A DNA stretch of 64,000 nucleotides from Candidatus Poribacteria bacterium (GCA_026706025.1 JAPOZO010000052.1:262654-326653); one strand, 5' to 3'; counted from the first letter of the stretch, positions 16,758 through 26,264 are shown. Made by a program: numbers and translations. Notes: generated from the sequence alone by a model not told the origin.

Positions 16758-18260
16758 TTATTTCTCTTCTTCTGGTGGTAAGAACGTAATGCGTGGCGGA
16801 ATTTTCAGTGCTGTTGCCGTATCTTGAACATGCTGCGCGAATTCCGTTTCCGTCTCAATACCGTCGATACCACCACCCCAGATGGCGAACGTCCGATAGT
16901 TGAGTCTACCATCCGCATCAGGTGTTAAAACAACTGGCAAAAGGTCGGCTTTCTCAGATATGTTTGTGCTATACGTGTCGCGACGGGCGGAGGTAATGAG
17001 GGCTATGCCGAGCGTGTCTATGCCACTTAGATCTGTTCCCCAACTCCATATCCAACCTTGTTCTCTGTCCTCTTTATAACCACCTTTCAGATCCGGAATA
17101 CCTGTGGCGATAGCGTAATCTGCTGGTAAGCCTCCATCAATATGGATGTGATGCTCAATCCACGGGTTTTCTCCATAGATGAAGGTAGTTGATGTGAATC
17201 GACGGATCTCACCCTTAACATTCCACTCGGGGATAATCCTTTGAACAACAGAGCGAATCGAACCATCGGCGAGAATCCGGACGTAGTCGCCTTCAGCAGG
17301 TAGTGGAACCATCTCCGCTTTTTCTTTATCCCATAGTGTGATCCCGCCGCAGCCTATTAAACCTTCACGCGGGGTTAGTGCTATCATTTCAGTGGTTTCA
17401 AGATCGAGAAGCGCGTTCAGCGATAAACCGATTGATTCAACAACATTCAACTGTCCTGCTGTTGGAGTTTCCTGACCGAGATCAGAAATATCGCTGTCGT
17501 AGGATTTGCGGATAAAGTAGGTCTCTTGGTTCTCAAGGTCTCGTAACAGCCATTGTTGTTCCGGTTTCTGCGTCTCTATCTGAACTTGTTGGGAGAGGGT
17601 TATACCATTCGTCTCAAAGTGCTGTATGAGTTCGGGTGAAAGCGGTCTTCTGTCTAATTCAGCTTGGTCTAATTCAGTTTGGAACATCGCATCCATACTG
17701 AAGCGTGCCACCCGTTTTTTGCCGTAGGCGATAAATGCCCCATTCGGTTTCAGTAGATACGCGATTAAATTTGATTCCATTGCTGCCACTACGTTCAGTT
17801 CAGGAAAGATCGCTGCTCGCGTCTGTTTATTGATATCGAGTGTTAATGTCGCTTTGACAGTCGGATCGTAAAGGATTGAGACTTCTTTTGTCTCTTCGGC
17901 TCCTAAGTTTAGCAGGAAGCAGAGTTGATCGCGTTCTCCATCGTAATCCAAGTCATCTGCTTGTGCTGGGACCATCACTTCCCGTGGGGCTTTTCCAGTA
18001 ACGACCGAATAGGCTTTAAAAGAGAAGTCAGAGTTCACCTTTCGGAGTTGAGCCCCAGTTAACACAATCGGAACGTTTTTTCGGGGGATGGGTAACGTAT
18101 TTTGAATGGAGAGACGGATCTTGCTAATCTTCTGATTGCCACCCGGCATTGTACAAGCACTGAGCATCAGCAGGGATCCGAGAATAAGTGATAGGCAGAT
18201 CGTTAAGACATGCCTTGCTATATACGTCTGAATGTTATCTTGTGAATGTATGGTTTCCAA
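16758..18260 (-). CDS. DUF4861-like lipoprotein of unknown function
   Basis: 500 residues from TTG 18260, preceded by an A-rich stretch. A lipoprotein signal is clear: LTICLSLILGSLLMLSAC, with Cys at about residue 36 as the lipid site. Landmarks such as QADDLDYDGERDQLCFLLNL, DWNVKGE-like WNVKGEIRRFTSTTFIYGE, and LDTLGIALIT match my memory of the DUF4861 family (secreted proteins near polysaccharide-use genes). I cannot assign an activity. It lies between the TPP-enzyme and PLP-enzyme genes on the same strand. Confidence 0.6.
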   Translation of the reverse strand: METIHSQDNIQTYIARHVLTICLSLILGSLLMLSACTMPGGNQKISKIRLSIQNTLPIPRKNVPIVLTGAQLRKVNSDFSFKAYSVVTGKAPREVMVPAQADDLDYDGERDQLCFLLNLGAEETKEVSILYDPTVKATLTLDINKQTRAAIFPELNVVAAMESNLIAYLLKPNGAFIAYGKKRVARFSMDAMFQTELDQAELDRRPLSPELIQHFETNGITLSQQVQIETQKPEQQWLLRDLENQETYFIRKSYDSDISDLGQETPTAGQLNVVESIGLSLNALLDLETTEMIALTPREGLIGCGGITLWDKEKAEMVPLPAEGDYVRILADGSIRSVVQRIIPEWNVKGEIRRFTSTTFIYGENPWIEHHIHIDGGLPADYAIATGIPDLKGGYKEDREQGWIWSWGTDLSGIDTLGIALITSARRDTYSTNISEKADLLPVVLTPDADGRLNYRTFAIWGGGIDGIETETEFAQHVQDTATALKIPPRITFLPPEEEK

Positions 18261-18302
18261 TTTTTTTCCCTTATTTTAGATGCTTGAGTACTTTTCTATG
18301 CG

Positions 18303-19454
18303 TTAAACCTCCGGCAGCACTTCAAGCAGATATTCAATTTCGGATGCTGTGTTATAAAAATGGGGTGAAATTCTGACACCGCTCCCACGCTCTGCTGCAA
18401 TTATGTTTTCAGTGTAAAGCATTTCGTAGATTTCAGCAGGCGTGTGCCTTTCACTTTCAAAGATGACAATCCCTGCTCGATCTGTGTCTGTTTTTGGAGT
18501 GATGACACGATAGCCTTTCGCCCCCAATCCTGCTATTAAGCGTGCCGTGAGTTCCAAAACCCGTGCTTTAATTGCCGGGATACCAATATCATGCAGTAAG
18601 TCGATTGCGGCTTTGAGTCCGTATAATCCGACGCTGTTGTAAGAGCCTTCTTCAAAGCGAGTTGCGTCCGGTTTCTGGGTTAAGTCGTAGTTGAGAAAAT
18701 CGCGCGGATTTACGACACTCGCCCAACCGACATTGGTGTTAATCAATTGTTCCCGTTTTTCATCGGCACAATAAAATATCGCTGCGCCCTCCGGTGCTAA
18801 TAACCACTTATGTCCATCAGCGGCGAGGATATCAATGTTACAGGATTTCACATCCACTTCAACGACCCCGAGACTCTGAATAGCGTCCACGACCAACCAA
18901 ATATCGCGTTCTCGGCACAGGTCGCCGAGTGCTTTAATGTCGTTTCGGAAACCGGAGGCGAATTCCACATGGCTGATCGTTAAAACACGCGTCCGTTCAT
19001 CAATCGCAGCAGCAATATCTTCAATATAGATACGACCATCTCGTTCCGGTACCATGCGTGTGCTAACACCGTAACGTTCCTTCAAACACCACCACGGATA
19101 GACATTCGCTGGGAACTCTACTGCTGTTGTGACGACATTGTCGCCCGTCTGCCAATTGATACCGTTCGCAGCGATGAGAATTCCTTGCGTTGTGTTCTTC
19201 ATAAATGCGATTTCGGTAGCATCGGCGTTGATGAGTCGTGCCGCTGTCACACGGCATGCCTCTGCTGCTTCTGCCCAACCGTCAGCATGCACTGCACCAT
19301 AAAGCGTGGCATCTTCTATGAACCCTGCCATTGCGTCTTGTACCCGACGCGATAGCGGCGCAACACCGGCGTGGTTCATATAAATGTAAGTTTCGGTTAC
19401 CGGGAATTCATTGCGCCAATTTTGCCAGATTTCGCGCTTAGGAAGGCTATTCAC
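18303..19454 (-). CDS. class V aminotransferase-fold PLP enzyme
   Basis: 383 residues from GTG 19454, chosen because AAGGGA lies 6 bases upstream and GTGAATAG overlaps the stop of the glycosyltransferase gene; ATG 19478 is an alternative. Family features: YIYMNHAGVAPLS at the N-terminus, FMKNTTQGILIAA, WLVVDAIQSLGVVEVD (Asp and Gln for the PLP ring), and DGHKWLLAPEGAA, holding the PLP lysine. This resembles isopenicillin-N epimerase/selenocysteine-lyase-like proteins. Substrate unknown. The tight overlap suggests it is co-translated with the GT2 gene. Confidence 0.83.
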   Translation of the reverse strand: MNSLPKREIWQNWRNEFPVTETYIYMNHAGVAPLSRRVQDAMAGFIEDATLYGAVHADGWAEAAEACRVTAARLINADATEIAFMKNTTQGILIAANGINWQTGDNVVTTAVEFPANVYPWWCLKERYGVSTRMVPERDGRIYIEDIAAAIDERTRVLTISHVEFASGFRNDIKALGDLCRERDIWLVVDAIQSLGVVEVDVKSCNIDILAADGHKWLLAPEGAAIFYCADEKREQLINTNVGWASVVNPRDFLNYDLTQKPDATRFEEGSYNSVGLYGLKAAIDLLHDIGIPAIKARVLELTARLIAGLGAKGYRVITPKTDTDRAGIVIFESERHTPAEIYEMLYTENIIAAERGSGVRISPHFYNTASEIEYLLEVLPEV

Positions 19455-20697
19455 TACAGATCCCTTCGTTGTTAGCATTCAAAAATGTTTCGACGGTGTA
19501 GTCTTTTACCCGTTTCGCATTCGCAAACGCGATGAGTTCACCGAAGAGTCCAAAGCAGAACACCAAAATTCCGGTTGTGATAGAAATAGAACTCAGGTTT
19601 AGTGCGGCAATCTTCAACACTTTCGACGACAGTGAACCCGCCTGCGGAATTAGTAGAATTCCACCGAGTATCAGCAACATCACACTGGTTGGACCAAAAA
19701 GCCGAACGGGTCTCCGCTTACATGTAAAAATGAAAAAGCGAGCGAGTTTCCCCAACTCAGGTAATTTCTGTTTAGCCTGTTGAATTTGGTGCTCCGTCAG
19801 CCACCCAAGTCCGAGTAAGGCGACTGCTAAACTGAAGCAGCTGATCACTACTATGTTGGCACTACCAAACAAAATGCGTCCTGAAATGAAAAAAGGGAGA
19901 CTTAGAATCGCAGCAACACGAAATGCTCTCTGCTTCGGGTTAAAAAGGACATCGGATAGTCGTTGCCACAGTCTTTTCAGTTTTTGCGATTTCGGGCGCG
20001 ATGTGAAGACGGAAATTATGAACTTGAAAGCAATAATATCTAACATAACGCGCCAGACTCTTCCGAGTCCGTACTTGCTTTTTCCAAAACGTCGCGGGTG
20101 ATGTGACACAACAATCTCGGCGATACGCGCGCCCACCACTGTAGCCATTGCAGGAATAAATCGGTGCATCTCGCCATAGAGCGGCACCTGTTTAATAACC
20201 GACGCCCGATACGCTTTAAGCGAGCATCCGTTGTCATGGATCGGGACACCTGTCACTTGAGCGATGATCCAATTGGCAACGATAGAAGGGACGCGGCGTG
20301 TCAAAAATTTATCCTGCCGCTCTTTTCGCCACCCGCATACCAAGTCGTAGCCTGCGTCGAGCTTTTCAAGCAGCTGGGGAATATCGCTCGGATCATTTTG
20401 CAGATCCCCGTCCATACTGATAATCCGTTGTCCTTGGGCGAATTCAAAGCCAGCCGCCATCGCTGCTGTCTGTCCGGCATTCTTTTGGAATCGGATGACT
20501 GCCAATTGGGGTTCTTGTTTACTTAGTTCTGAAAGTACGGTGAAAGTTTTGTCCTTGCTGCCGTCGTCCACGAATAACACTTCGTAAGTATCGCCGATTG
20601 CCTTGCATACCGTTTTAATCTTTTCAAACAGTGGACGGACGTTGTCTTCTTCGTTGTAAACCGGGACCACGATGGATAGAATCGGTTTTTCGTCCAT
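19447..20697 (-). CDS. family 2 glycosyltransferase with C-terminal membrane segments
   Basis: 416 residues from ATG 20697. The N-terminal GT-A domain is of the dolichol/undecaprenyl-phosphate sugar transferase type: LSIVVPVYNEEDNVRPLFEKI is split as the nucleotide site, EVLFVDDGSKDKT follows, and ISMDGDLQNDPSDIPQL carries the D-x-D-like metal motif. The half after about residue 230 contains four or five hydrophobic segments, for example AILSLPFFISGRILFG and VVISCFSLAVALLGLGWL. It probably charges a lipid carrier with a sugar for cell-surface polymers, in line with the sugar nucleotidyltransferase gene upstream. Confidence 0.85.
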   Translation of the reverse strand: MDEKPILSIVVPVYNEEDNVRPLFEKIKTVCKAIGDTYEVLFVDDGSKDKTFTVLSELSKQEPQLAVIRFQKNAGQTAAMAAGFEFAQGQRIISMDGDLQNDPSDIPQLLEKLDAGYDLVCGWRKERQDKFLTRRVPSIVANWIIAQVTGVPIHDNGCSLKAYRASVIKQVPLYGEMHRFIPAMATVVGARIAEIVVSHHPRRFGKSKYGLGRVWRVMLDIIAFKFIISVFTSRPKSQKLKRLWQRLSDVLFNPKQRAFRVAAILSLPFFISGRILFGSANIVVISCFSLAVALLGLGWLTEHQIQQAKQKLPELGKLARFFIFTCKRRPVRLFGPTSVMLLILGGILLIPQAGSLSSKVLKIAALNLSSISITTGILVFCFGLFGELIAFANAKRVKDYTVETFLNANNEGICSE

Positions 20698-20738
20698 TTT
20701 AATAGTTGTCGGTACGATTTTTTTCAAAAAAATCTTTC

Positions 20739-20846
20739 GGTTATCGGTTGTCAGTTAAAGAGGGTTTTGTTAAAAGAAAACCTCTATCCCGTGATAAGGG
20801 AATCAAGAGAAGTCCCTGAAAAGGAGTTACTGCAAACTGATAACCC
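20739..20846. repeat. dispersed TATCAGTTGTCAGT-type repeat, copy 2
   Basis: Begins GGTTATCGGTTGTCAGTTA and ends AACTGATAACC, inverted relative to each other, filling the space between the glycosyltransferase and nucleotidyltransferase genes. Confidence 0.7.
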
Positions 20847-20852
20847 CTCTTA

Positions 20853-21578
20853 CTACCAATCTGGGGAATTCAACAAAATCTGGTGTGCTTCAGTGAGCGA
20901 GTCAAAGGTAGTTCCCGCATCAACCCACTTTCCGCGCACGAAACTATACTCGAGATCTCCACGATACATATAGGCGTTGTTGACATCAGTTATCTCATAT
21001 TCCCCGCGGGCTGAAGGTTCAACGGTGCGAATGATGTCAAATACAGACGCGTCGTAAAAATAGACCCCTACTACCGCGTAATTACTTTTCGGGTGCCTCG
21101 GCTTTTCCTCGATCGCGACAATACGATTTCCGTCCAGAGTCGCGACACCGTAATGCTCTGGGTTCTCCACCTCCTTGAGCATCACGCGCGCACCGGCTTG
21201 TTGCGCATGGAAATCGGAAACGGCGTGATGGATAGGTGCTTCAAAGATATTATCGCCGAGCAAGACGACGATTTTACCACCGGCGGCAAACCCTTCCGCC
21301 AACGCAAGCGCATGCGCGATCCCTTTTGCTTCTTGCTGAACGCGATATGTGAATTCACACCCGAAGTCTTTACCGCTCCCAAGTGTGTTCGCGAAATCTC
21401 CAACATATTGTGGATTCGTTACGATAAGAATATCTGTAATTCCTGCCATCGCGAGTTGTTTAACACTATGAAAAATCATCGGTTCGTTGCCGACTGGCAG
21501 GAGATGCTTACTGGTAACTTTGGTGAGTGGATGCAAACGGGTTCCGAGTCCGCCTGCAAGGATTACACCTCTGAACAT
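20853..21578 (-). CDS. sugar-1-phosphate nucleotidyltransferase, short RmlA-like
   Basis: 241 residues, the short form of the family. The N-terminal GVILAGGLGTRLHPLTKVTS is the nucleotide-binding signature (G-G-x-G-T-R-L plus the K further on). VLLGDNIFEAPI carries the metal-binding Asp, and IEEKPRHPKSNYAVVGVYFY and RGEYEITDVNNAY are the sugar-pocket motifs. It would make an NDP-sugar such as dTDP-glucose. It fits a surface-sugar role with the following glycosyltransferase on the same strand. Confidence 0.88.
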   Translation of the reverse strand: MFRGVILAGGLGTRLHPLTKVTSKHLLPVGNEPMIFHSVKQLAMAGITDILIVTNPQYVGDFANTLGSGKDFGCEFTYRVQQEAKGIAHALALAEGFAAGGKIVVLLGDNIFEAPIHHAVSDFHAQQAGARVMLKEVENPEHYGVATLDGNRIVAIEEKPRHPKSNYAVVGVYFYDASVFDIIRTVEPSARGEYEITDVNNAYMYRGDLEYSFVRGKWVDAGTTFDSLTEAHQILLNSPDW

Positions 21579-21671
21579 GGTTTTTTAGCTATGAACCTCC
21601 GCTCTGCTCTCCATTGCATTTCAAGCAGGTTTCTGATTAATTCGGGACTCTAATTCAGGACTTGTCCCTTT

Positions 21672-22574
21672 TTAATTTTTTGTACCTCGTCCGGGGAAAG
21701 TAAGTTCAGCAACACCGGACTTATCCAAATCACCCAATCCGAGTTCAATCATACGATCATACTGCGCCTTCGTTGCTTGGGCGAGTGGTAGAGAAATACC
21801 CTCGGCATCCGCCAAGTCGAGCGCAATACCTGAATCTTTAGACGCATGTGCTGACGAAAAATAGCACTCATGGTCCCGCGCTTCCATGTCCTCTCCATCG
21901 GTTTCCAAGACTCGCGAATTCGCTCCAGTTTGTGCAAAGACCTCTTGCAACATCGCAAGGTCTAATCCGAGTGCGGCACCCAAGCCGAGTCCTTCGGCAA
22001 GTCCTGCAGTATTGATGTTCATCACCATGTTGACGAGTGCTTTGACTTGTGCTGCTTGTCCAGCTTCGCCGATGTAACGGAGTGAGACACTCATTGATTC
22101 CAGGATTGGAAGTGCTTTATCGAATGTCGCTTTTTTGCCGCCGCACATGAGGTATAACGTGCCTTCTCTCGCTTGTGTAATACTACTCGCCATGCACCCT
22201 TCGAGGCTACCCGCGCCGTGCTTTGCCGCGAGTTGTTCAATGTCTACATGGACTTGTGGACTAATCGTTGCACAATTAATAAAAACTTTGCCTGATGCGC
22301 CTTGAATCAGGCTATCATCTGCATCTTCGGCGAAGATTTGTCGCATCGCCGCGTCGTCTGTAACTACGGTAATGATATAATCAGCGAGTGCTGTGACCTT
22401 TGAGAGTTCTTCCGCCGCTGTTGCCCCAATTTCTGTTGCAAGTTCTTGCGCGCGTTCGCTTGCGACATCGTACACAACAGTCACTTCAAACCCTTCGTCA
22501 TTGAGATGTCGGGCGATATTCGCCCCCATTCTACCTACTCCTACAACACCAATTTTGTAATCAGAATTCGGCAT
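21672..22574 (-). CDS. 3-hydroxyisobutyrate dehydrogenase-like NAD(P)-dependent oxidoreductase
   Basis: 300 residues from ATG 22574 after GGAGGT. The Rossmann motif IGVVGVGRMGANIARHL opens it. The substrate loop SLEGCMASSITQAREGTLYL takes the place of the usual D-A-P-V-S-G-G motif. The catalytic Lys lies in GQAAQVKALVNMVMNINTAG (K about 180, N three residues later). This is the beta-hydroxyacid dehydrogenase family (GarR/MmsB/GlxR). The exact acid is unclear. It appears monocistronic. Confidence 0.85.
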   Translation of the reverse strand: MPNSDYKIGVVGVGRMGANIARHLNDEGFEVTVVYDVASERAQELATEIGATAAEELSKVTALADYIITVVTDDAAMRQIFAEDADDSLIQGASGKVFINCATISPQVHVDIEQLAAKHGAGSLEGCMASSITQAREGTLYLMCGGKKATFDKALPILESMSVSLRYIGEAGQAAQVKALVNMVMNINTAGLAEGLGLGAALGLDLAMLQEVFAQTGANSRVLETDGEDMEARDHECYFSSAHASKDSGIALDLADAEGISLPLAQATKAQYDRMIELGLGDLDKSGVAELTFPGRGTKN

Positions 22575-22782
22575 GTTTACCTCCGTGCTATTATCAACCT
22601 TCACGCTGCAAATCTATATTAAATAAATCATCCTGCGATTATGATGCCAATCGCTTTAGATAGATTCAATTTTTACATATTTATAGATGTTTGTCAAGTT
22701 TTTCGTTTCCTTTTCTCTTGACAACTGGCGACTGATAACTGCTCTGTTGAAAACTGAATACCTCTGTAAAAATAAAAAAATG

Positions 22783-22810
22783 TTAACATTTTTTCTGAAT
22801 TTAGTATAAT
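22783..22810 (+). promoter_or_regulatory. promoter of TPR lipoprotein gene 1
   Basis: TTAACA (22783-22788), 16-base spacer, TATAAT (22805-22810). The spacer and following leader match the promoter of the second TPR gene (24363-24390). The leader after it can form a hairpin, CAGTTAG-GTTTCT-CTGACTG. Confidence 0.75.
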
Positions 22811-22899
22811 GTCACGGACAATGAACGGAACACCTGCCAGTTAGGTTTCTCTGACTGAAATATATCGGCATGCTTCTATTTCCCTGAGGAGGACTCACC

Positions 22900-24201
22900 A
22901 TGAACCGTTTCATATACGCCTTCGGTCTCCGAATAGATCAAGCCCATTTTCTCGTCCTTGTGCTCGCGTTTCTTGCAGTGGGGATTATTGGGTGCACACC
23001 GGGTAGTATTATTCTGCTCGATGCGAAACTTCAGAATGCTGATACCGCGTTTGACAAAGCAGAAACTACCGAAGTGCGTGCCGATAACGCTAAAGAAATG
23101 GAGAAGAATCGCCAGAAGCAGCAGGAACTTTACGATAAAGCGATAGCATTCTATTTGGAGGTTATTGAACGCGATACAGAAGGGAAATATACACAGCGTG
23201 CGCATTATCAGGTCGCCAAAATCTATAAACGCCAGTATAACTGGGATAAGGCAATCGAGCATTACCAAGCAATTGTCGCTTTAGATCCTACCGGATATTA
23301 CGCGAAAGAAGCAAAAGCGGGTACCGCGAATATTCGGAAGAACCGCGAAGTTATTAAAACGAAGCGGGTTGAATACCAAAACTATAAAACTATTTATGAT
23401 AGTACCCCGACAGATGAGACCTTTAATATGGCTGCTAAAGCACTCTATGAAGTCGCGCGTGCTTGTGAAAGTTTAGAGAATTACACCGAAGCTATCCGTA
23501 ATTACGAGCGACTGGTCGAAGAATTCCCTGAACACTCGAAAGCAGCGCAGGCACAATTCCAAGTTGGCAACGTCTATTTTTACACGCTTTACGACTATCA
23601 AGGCGGTTGGTCCGCATATGTTGGTGTCACTGAGAAGTTTCCTGATTCTTATGAAGCATCCCAAGTTGGAACACTCCTGAAGCAGACAGCAGACACTCTG
23701 ACAGAAATTAACTTCTTGAAGGATGAAATTGATAAGTTTCGGAATAAGAAAGCGGTCGAAGAGAAAAAAAAAGGTCGGAAGATTGCGCCTGCTGATATGT
23801 GGGTAGAGGAGTATAGCGACCAAGTCGTTCAGAATTTTCAACAGATTGCGAGCAACTGGCAGAAACTTCGCAACTACCCGCGTGCTATTAATGCCTACAA
23901 AACGTTGGCAAGAGACCTATCACATAAGAAATTCGCCGCCGCGGACGCATTGTACCGAACTGGAGAACTCTTTCAGCAGAATGGTGACTACGAACGTGCA
24001 ATTGAGGCGTATGACAATCTGTTTGAATTCGCACCTGAGTCTGTATGGCGAAACGAAGCCATTTACCAACAGGCGGTCTGCTATCGCGCTATCGGTGAAT
24101 TGGAAGCCGCTTCTGAAGGATTTAAACTCTATACGAGCATTACAAAAGGCGATGCCCCCTGGGCGTATCAAAAAATGGAGGAGATGCTCCCTGAAAACTG
24201 A
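22900..24201 (+). CDS. TPR-repeat lipoprotein, copy 1
   Basis: 433 residues after GAGGAGG. The signal HFLVLVLAFLAVGIIGC ends in a lipobox Cys at about residue 28. It is followed by helix-turn-helix TPR units, for example YDKAIAFYLEVIERDTEGKY, NWDKAIEHYQAIVALDPTGY, NYTEAIRNYERLVEEFPEHS, and DYERAIEAYDNLFEFAPESV. TPR lipoproteins of this type (YbgF/BamD-like) act as periplasmic protein scaffolds. It is the shorter of two tandem paralogues: the C-terminus ends at MEEMLPEN, while copy 2 has a further acidic tail of about 35 residues. Confidence 0.87.
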   Translation: MNRFIYAFGLRIDQAHFLVLVLAFLAVGIIGCTPGSIILLDAKLQNADTAFDKAETTEVRADNAKEMEKNRQKQQELYDKAIAFYLEVIERDTEGKYTQRAHYQVAKIYKRQYNWDKAIEHYQAIVALDPTGYYAKEAKAGTANIRKNREVIKTKRVEYQNYKTIYDSTPTDETFNMAAKALYEVARACESLENYTEAIRNYERLVEEFPEHSKAAQAQFQVGNVYFYTLYDYQGGWSAYVGVTEKFPDSYEASQVGTLLKQTADTLTEINFLKDEIDKFRNKKAVEEKKKGRKIAPADMWVEEYSDQVVQNFQQIASNWQKLRNYPRAINAYKTLARDLSHKKFAAADALYRTGELFQQNGDYERAIEAYDNLFEFAPESVWRNEAIYQQAVCYRAIGELEAASEGFKLYTSITKGDAPWAYQKMEEMLPEN

Positions 24202-24218
24202 GTGTTTCTATTTTTATT

Positions 24219-24339
24219 AGGACATACGCAAATTGAGTAAATGTAGGACATTTGGACGTAAAAAGCAGTAATTTCGATGTATTTAACCCCCTAAATCCCC
24301 CTTATCAGGGGGACTTTAAAAAAGAAATGCGTAAGTCCT
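24219..24339. mobile_element. MITE-like element with AGGACTTACGCA ends, copy 1
   Basis: 121 bases bounded by AGGACATACGCA and its near-perfect inverse TGCGTAAGTCCT (one mismatch in 12). The centre contains AAATCCCCC facing GGGGGACTTT, a hairpin. A second element with the same ends is at 37552-37679. No coding capacity; probably moved by a transposase elsewhere. Confidence 0.7.
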
Positions 24340-24362
24340 ATTTATAAAAAAATAATAAAGCG

Positions 24363-24390
24363 TTGACATTTTTTGTGAATTTAGTATAAT
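24363..24390 (+). promoter_or_regulatory. promoter of TPR lipoprotein gene 2
   Basis: TTGACA (24363-24368), 16-base spacer, TATAAT (24385-24390), with the same flanking wording as the copy before the first TPR gene. The leader hairpin is kept in a changed sequence (GGTTAG-GTTTCT-CTGGCT). Confidence 0.8.
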
Positions 24391-24480
24391 GTTGGGAACG
24401 ATGAACGGAATGCCGGCCGGTTAGGTTTCTCTGGCTAAAAATACACCGGCATATTTCTATTTACCTAAGGAGGACTCACC

Positions 24481-25881
24481 ATGAACCGTTTTACATACGC
24501 CTTCGGTCTCCGAATAGACCGAGCCTATCTTCTCGTCGTTGCTTTCGCTTTTCTTGCAGTGACGATTGTTGGGTGCACACCAGGTGGTATTAGTATTATT
24601 CCGCTCGGTGCCAAACTTCAGAATGCTGATACTGCGTTTGACGCGGCAGAAACGACCGAAGTGCGCGACGATGACCCGGAAAAGATGGAGAAGAATCGCC
24701 AGAAGCAGCAGGAACATTACGATAAAGCGATGGCACTCTATTTAGAGGTTATTGAACGCGATACGAAGGGGAAGTACGCACAACGCGCACATTACCAGAT
24801 CGCCAGAATCTATAAGCGCCGCTACGATTGGGATAAAGCGACTGAGCATTACCAAGAAATTGTCGCCCTGGATCCCACCGGCTACTACGCTAATGAAGCA
24901 AAAGCTGGCACGGCGAATATTCGCAAAAATCGCGAAGTCATCAAGACGAAGCGTGCTGAATACCAAAACTATAAGGCTATTTACGATAATGAACCAACGG
25001 ACGAGACCTTTAATATCGCTGCAGAAGCACTCTACGAGGTCGCACGTGCCTATGAAAGTTTAGAGAATTACACCGAATCCATCCGCAATTACGAGCGTCT
25101 GGTCGAAGAATTCCCTGAACACTCGAAAGCAGCGCAGGCGCAATTCCAGGTTGGTAACGTCTATTTTTATACGCTTTACGACTATCAAGGCGGTTGGCCC
25201 GCGTACGTTGGTGTTACTGAGAAATTCCCTGATTCTTACGAAGCATCGCAAGCCGGGACGCTCCTAAAGCAGACAGCAGAGATTCTGACAGAAATTAACT
25301 TCTTGAAGGATGAGATTGATAAGTTTCGGAATAAAAAAGCCGTTGAATACCGAAAAACTGGACGGAAAATTACACCTGCTGATATGTGGGTAATGGGATA
25401 TAGCGACCAAGTCGTTCAGAATTTTCAACAGATTGCGAGCAACTGGCAGAAACTTCGCAACTACCCGCGTGCTATTAATGCCTATAAAACGTTGGCACGT
25501 GACCTTTCACATAAGAAATTTGCCGCCGCGGACGCCCTGTTCCGGACCGGAGAGCTCTTTCAGCAGAATGGTGACTACGAACGCGCAATTGAGGCGTATG
25601 AAGCACTGTTTGAAAACGCCCCTGAGTCTGTATGGCGAAACGAAGCTGTCTACCAGCAGGCGGTCTGCTATCGTTCCATCCGTGAATTCGGAGCTGCTTA
25701 CCAAGGTTTCAAAGCCTATATGAGCATTACGAAGGGAGATACACCGTACCTTCGCGAAGCCGAACAAATTGTCCGCCAGTATGAACTTGACCAAGATCAG
25801 GATGGATACAAGTTCTACGAAGAACAGGAAGCTGGAACCTCCGACCAAGACGCAAATTCCCATCCGGGTATGGGCAGCTAA
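24481..25881 (+). CDS. TPR-repeat lipoprotein, copy 2
   Basis: 466 residues after GGAGGACTCACC, the same start context as copy 1. The lipobox is in FLAVTIVGC (Cys about residue 32). TPR units line up one to one with the first copy, and long runs such as NYTESIRNYERLVEEFPEHS and NWQKLRNYPRAINAYKTLAR are almost unchanged. The extra C-terminus includes YELDQDQDGYKFYEEQEAG, whose D-Q-D-Q-D-G could be a calcium-type loop. The pair is a recent tandem duplication that included the promoter. Confidence 0.87.
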   Translation: MNRFTYAFGLRIDRAYLLVVAFAFLAVTIVGCTPGGISIIPLGAKLQNADTAFDAAETTEVRDDDPEKMEKNRQKQQEHYDKAMALYLEVIERDTKGKYAQRAHYQIARIYKRRYDWDKATEHYQEIVALDPTGYYANEAKAGTANIRKNREVIKTKRAEYQNYKAIYDNEPTDETFNIAAEALYEVARAYESLENYTESIRNYERLVEEFPEHSKAAQAQFQVGNVYFYTLYDYQGGWPAYVGVTEKFPDSYEASQAGTLLKQTAEILTEINFLKDEIDKFRNKKAVEYRKTGRKITPADMWVMGYSDQVVQNFQQIASNWQKLRNYPRAINAYKTLARDLSHKKFAAADALFRTGELFQQNGDYERAIEAYEALFENAPESVWRNEAVYQQAVCYRSIREFGAAYQGFKAYMSITKGDTPYLREAEQIVRQYELDQDQDGYKFYEEQEAGTSDQDANSHPGMGS

Positions 25882-25959
25882 TTTGAAATTCAGGGAAACC
25901 ACATCTCTATCTCTCGGTTTCTCTGCGTCGTTTTAGCAGAACAACGGTGGTCGTGTACT

Positions 25960-26026
25960 GTAGGGCGAGGTCTCCGGACTTTGCTGTCGTTCATAGATGA
26001 GCGGTATACGGACTCGTCCCTACAAA
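25960..26026. repeat. GTAGGGCGAG palindromic repeat, copy 3 (expanded)
   Basis: GTAGGGCGAG and the inverse CTCGTCCCTAC are separated here by about 46 bases, longer than in other copies. Confidence 0.6.
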
Positions 26027-26124
26027 CACAACCTTATCCTATATCGCGTCTTTTCTTTAAGGACTTGTTTGAAACCTACCTTAAAGGTGAGAAGGTAACT
26101 ATGTTTACTGAAATGTTTGAGCCC

Positions 26125-26160
26125 AAGACTCCATCCGATTGTTGTATGGGATGGAGTCTT
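26125..26160 (+). terminator. strong hairpin, possible terminator of the TPR operon
   Basis: AAGACTCCATCC pairs perfectly with GGATGGAGTCTT over a 12-base loop, followed by CTTTGTATATT. The T-run is weak, so termination is possible but not certain. Confidence 0.5.
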
Positions 26161-26192
26161 CTTTGTATATTCTTGTCGATTTGTCTCGTTAG

Positions 26193-26264
26193 ACGCAAGG
26201 ACTCACCGTTGATGCTGTAAATAAACTAACAACGACCTGGGGCAAAATCAAGCGTTCTCGTTAA
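26193..26264 (+). pseudogene. C-terminal remnant of a LamG-domain gene
   Basis: The frame reads TQGLTVDAVNKLTTTWGKIK, then RSR and a stop. This is the tail that ends LamG proteins in this window (KFTTTWAGLK, KVTTTWGDIK). It is preceded by an in-frame TAG and no LamG body, so an earlier LamG gene here has been deleted down to its last 23 codons. Confidence 0.7.

Noticed and set aside
26101..26220. 39-residue frame after AAAGGTGAGAAGG as a small gene
   Set aside because: It runs through a 12-bp hairpin and shows no family features; more likely leftover leader sequence of the lost LamG gene.
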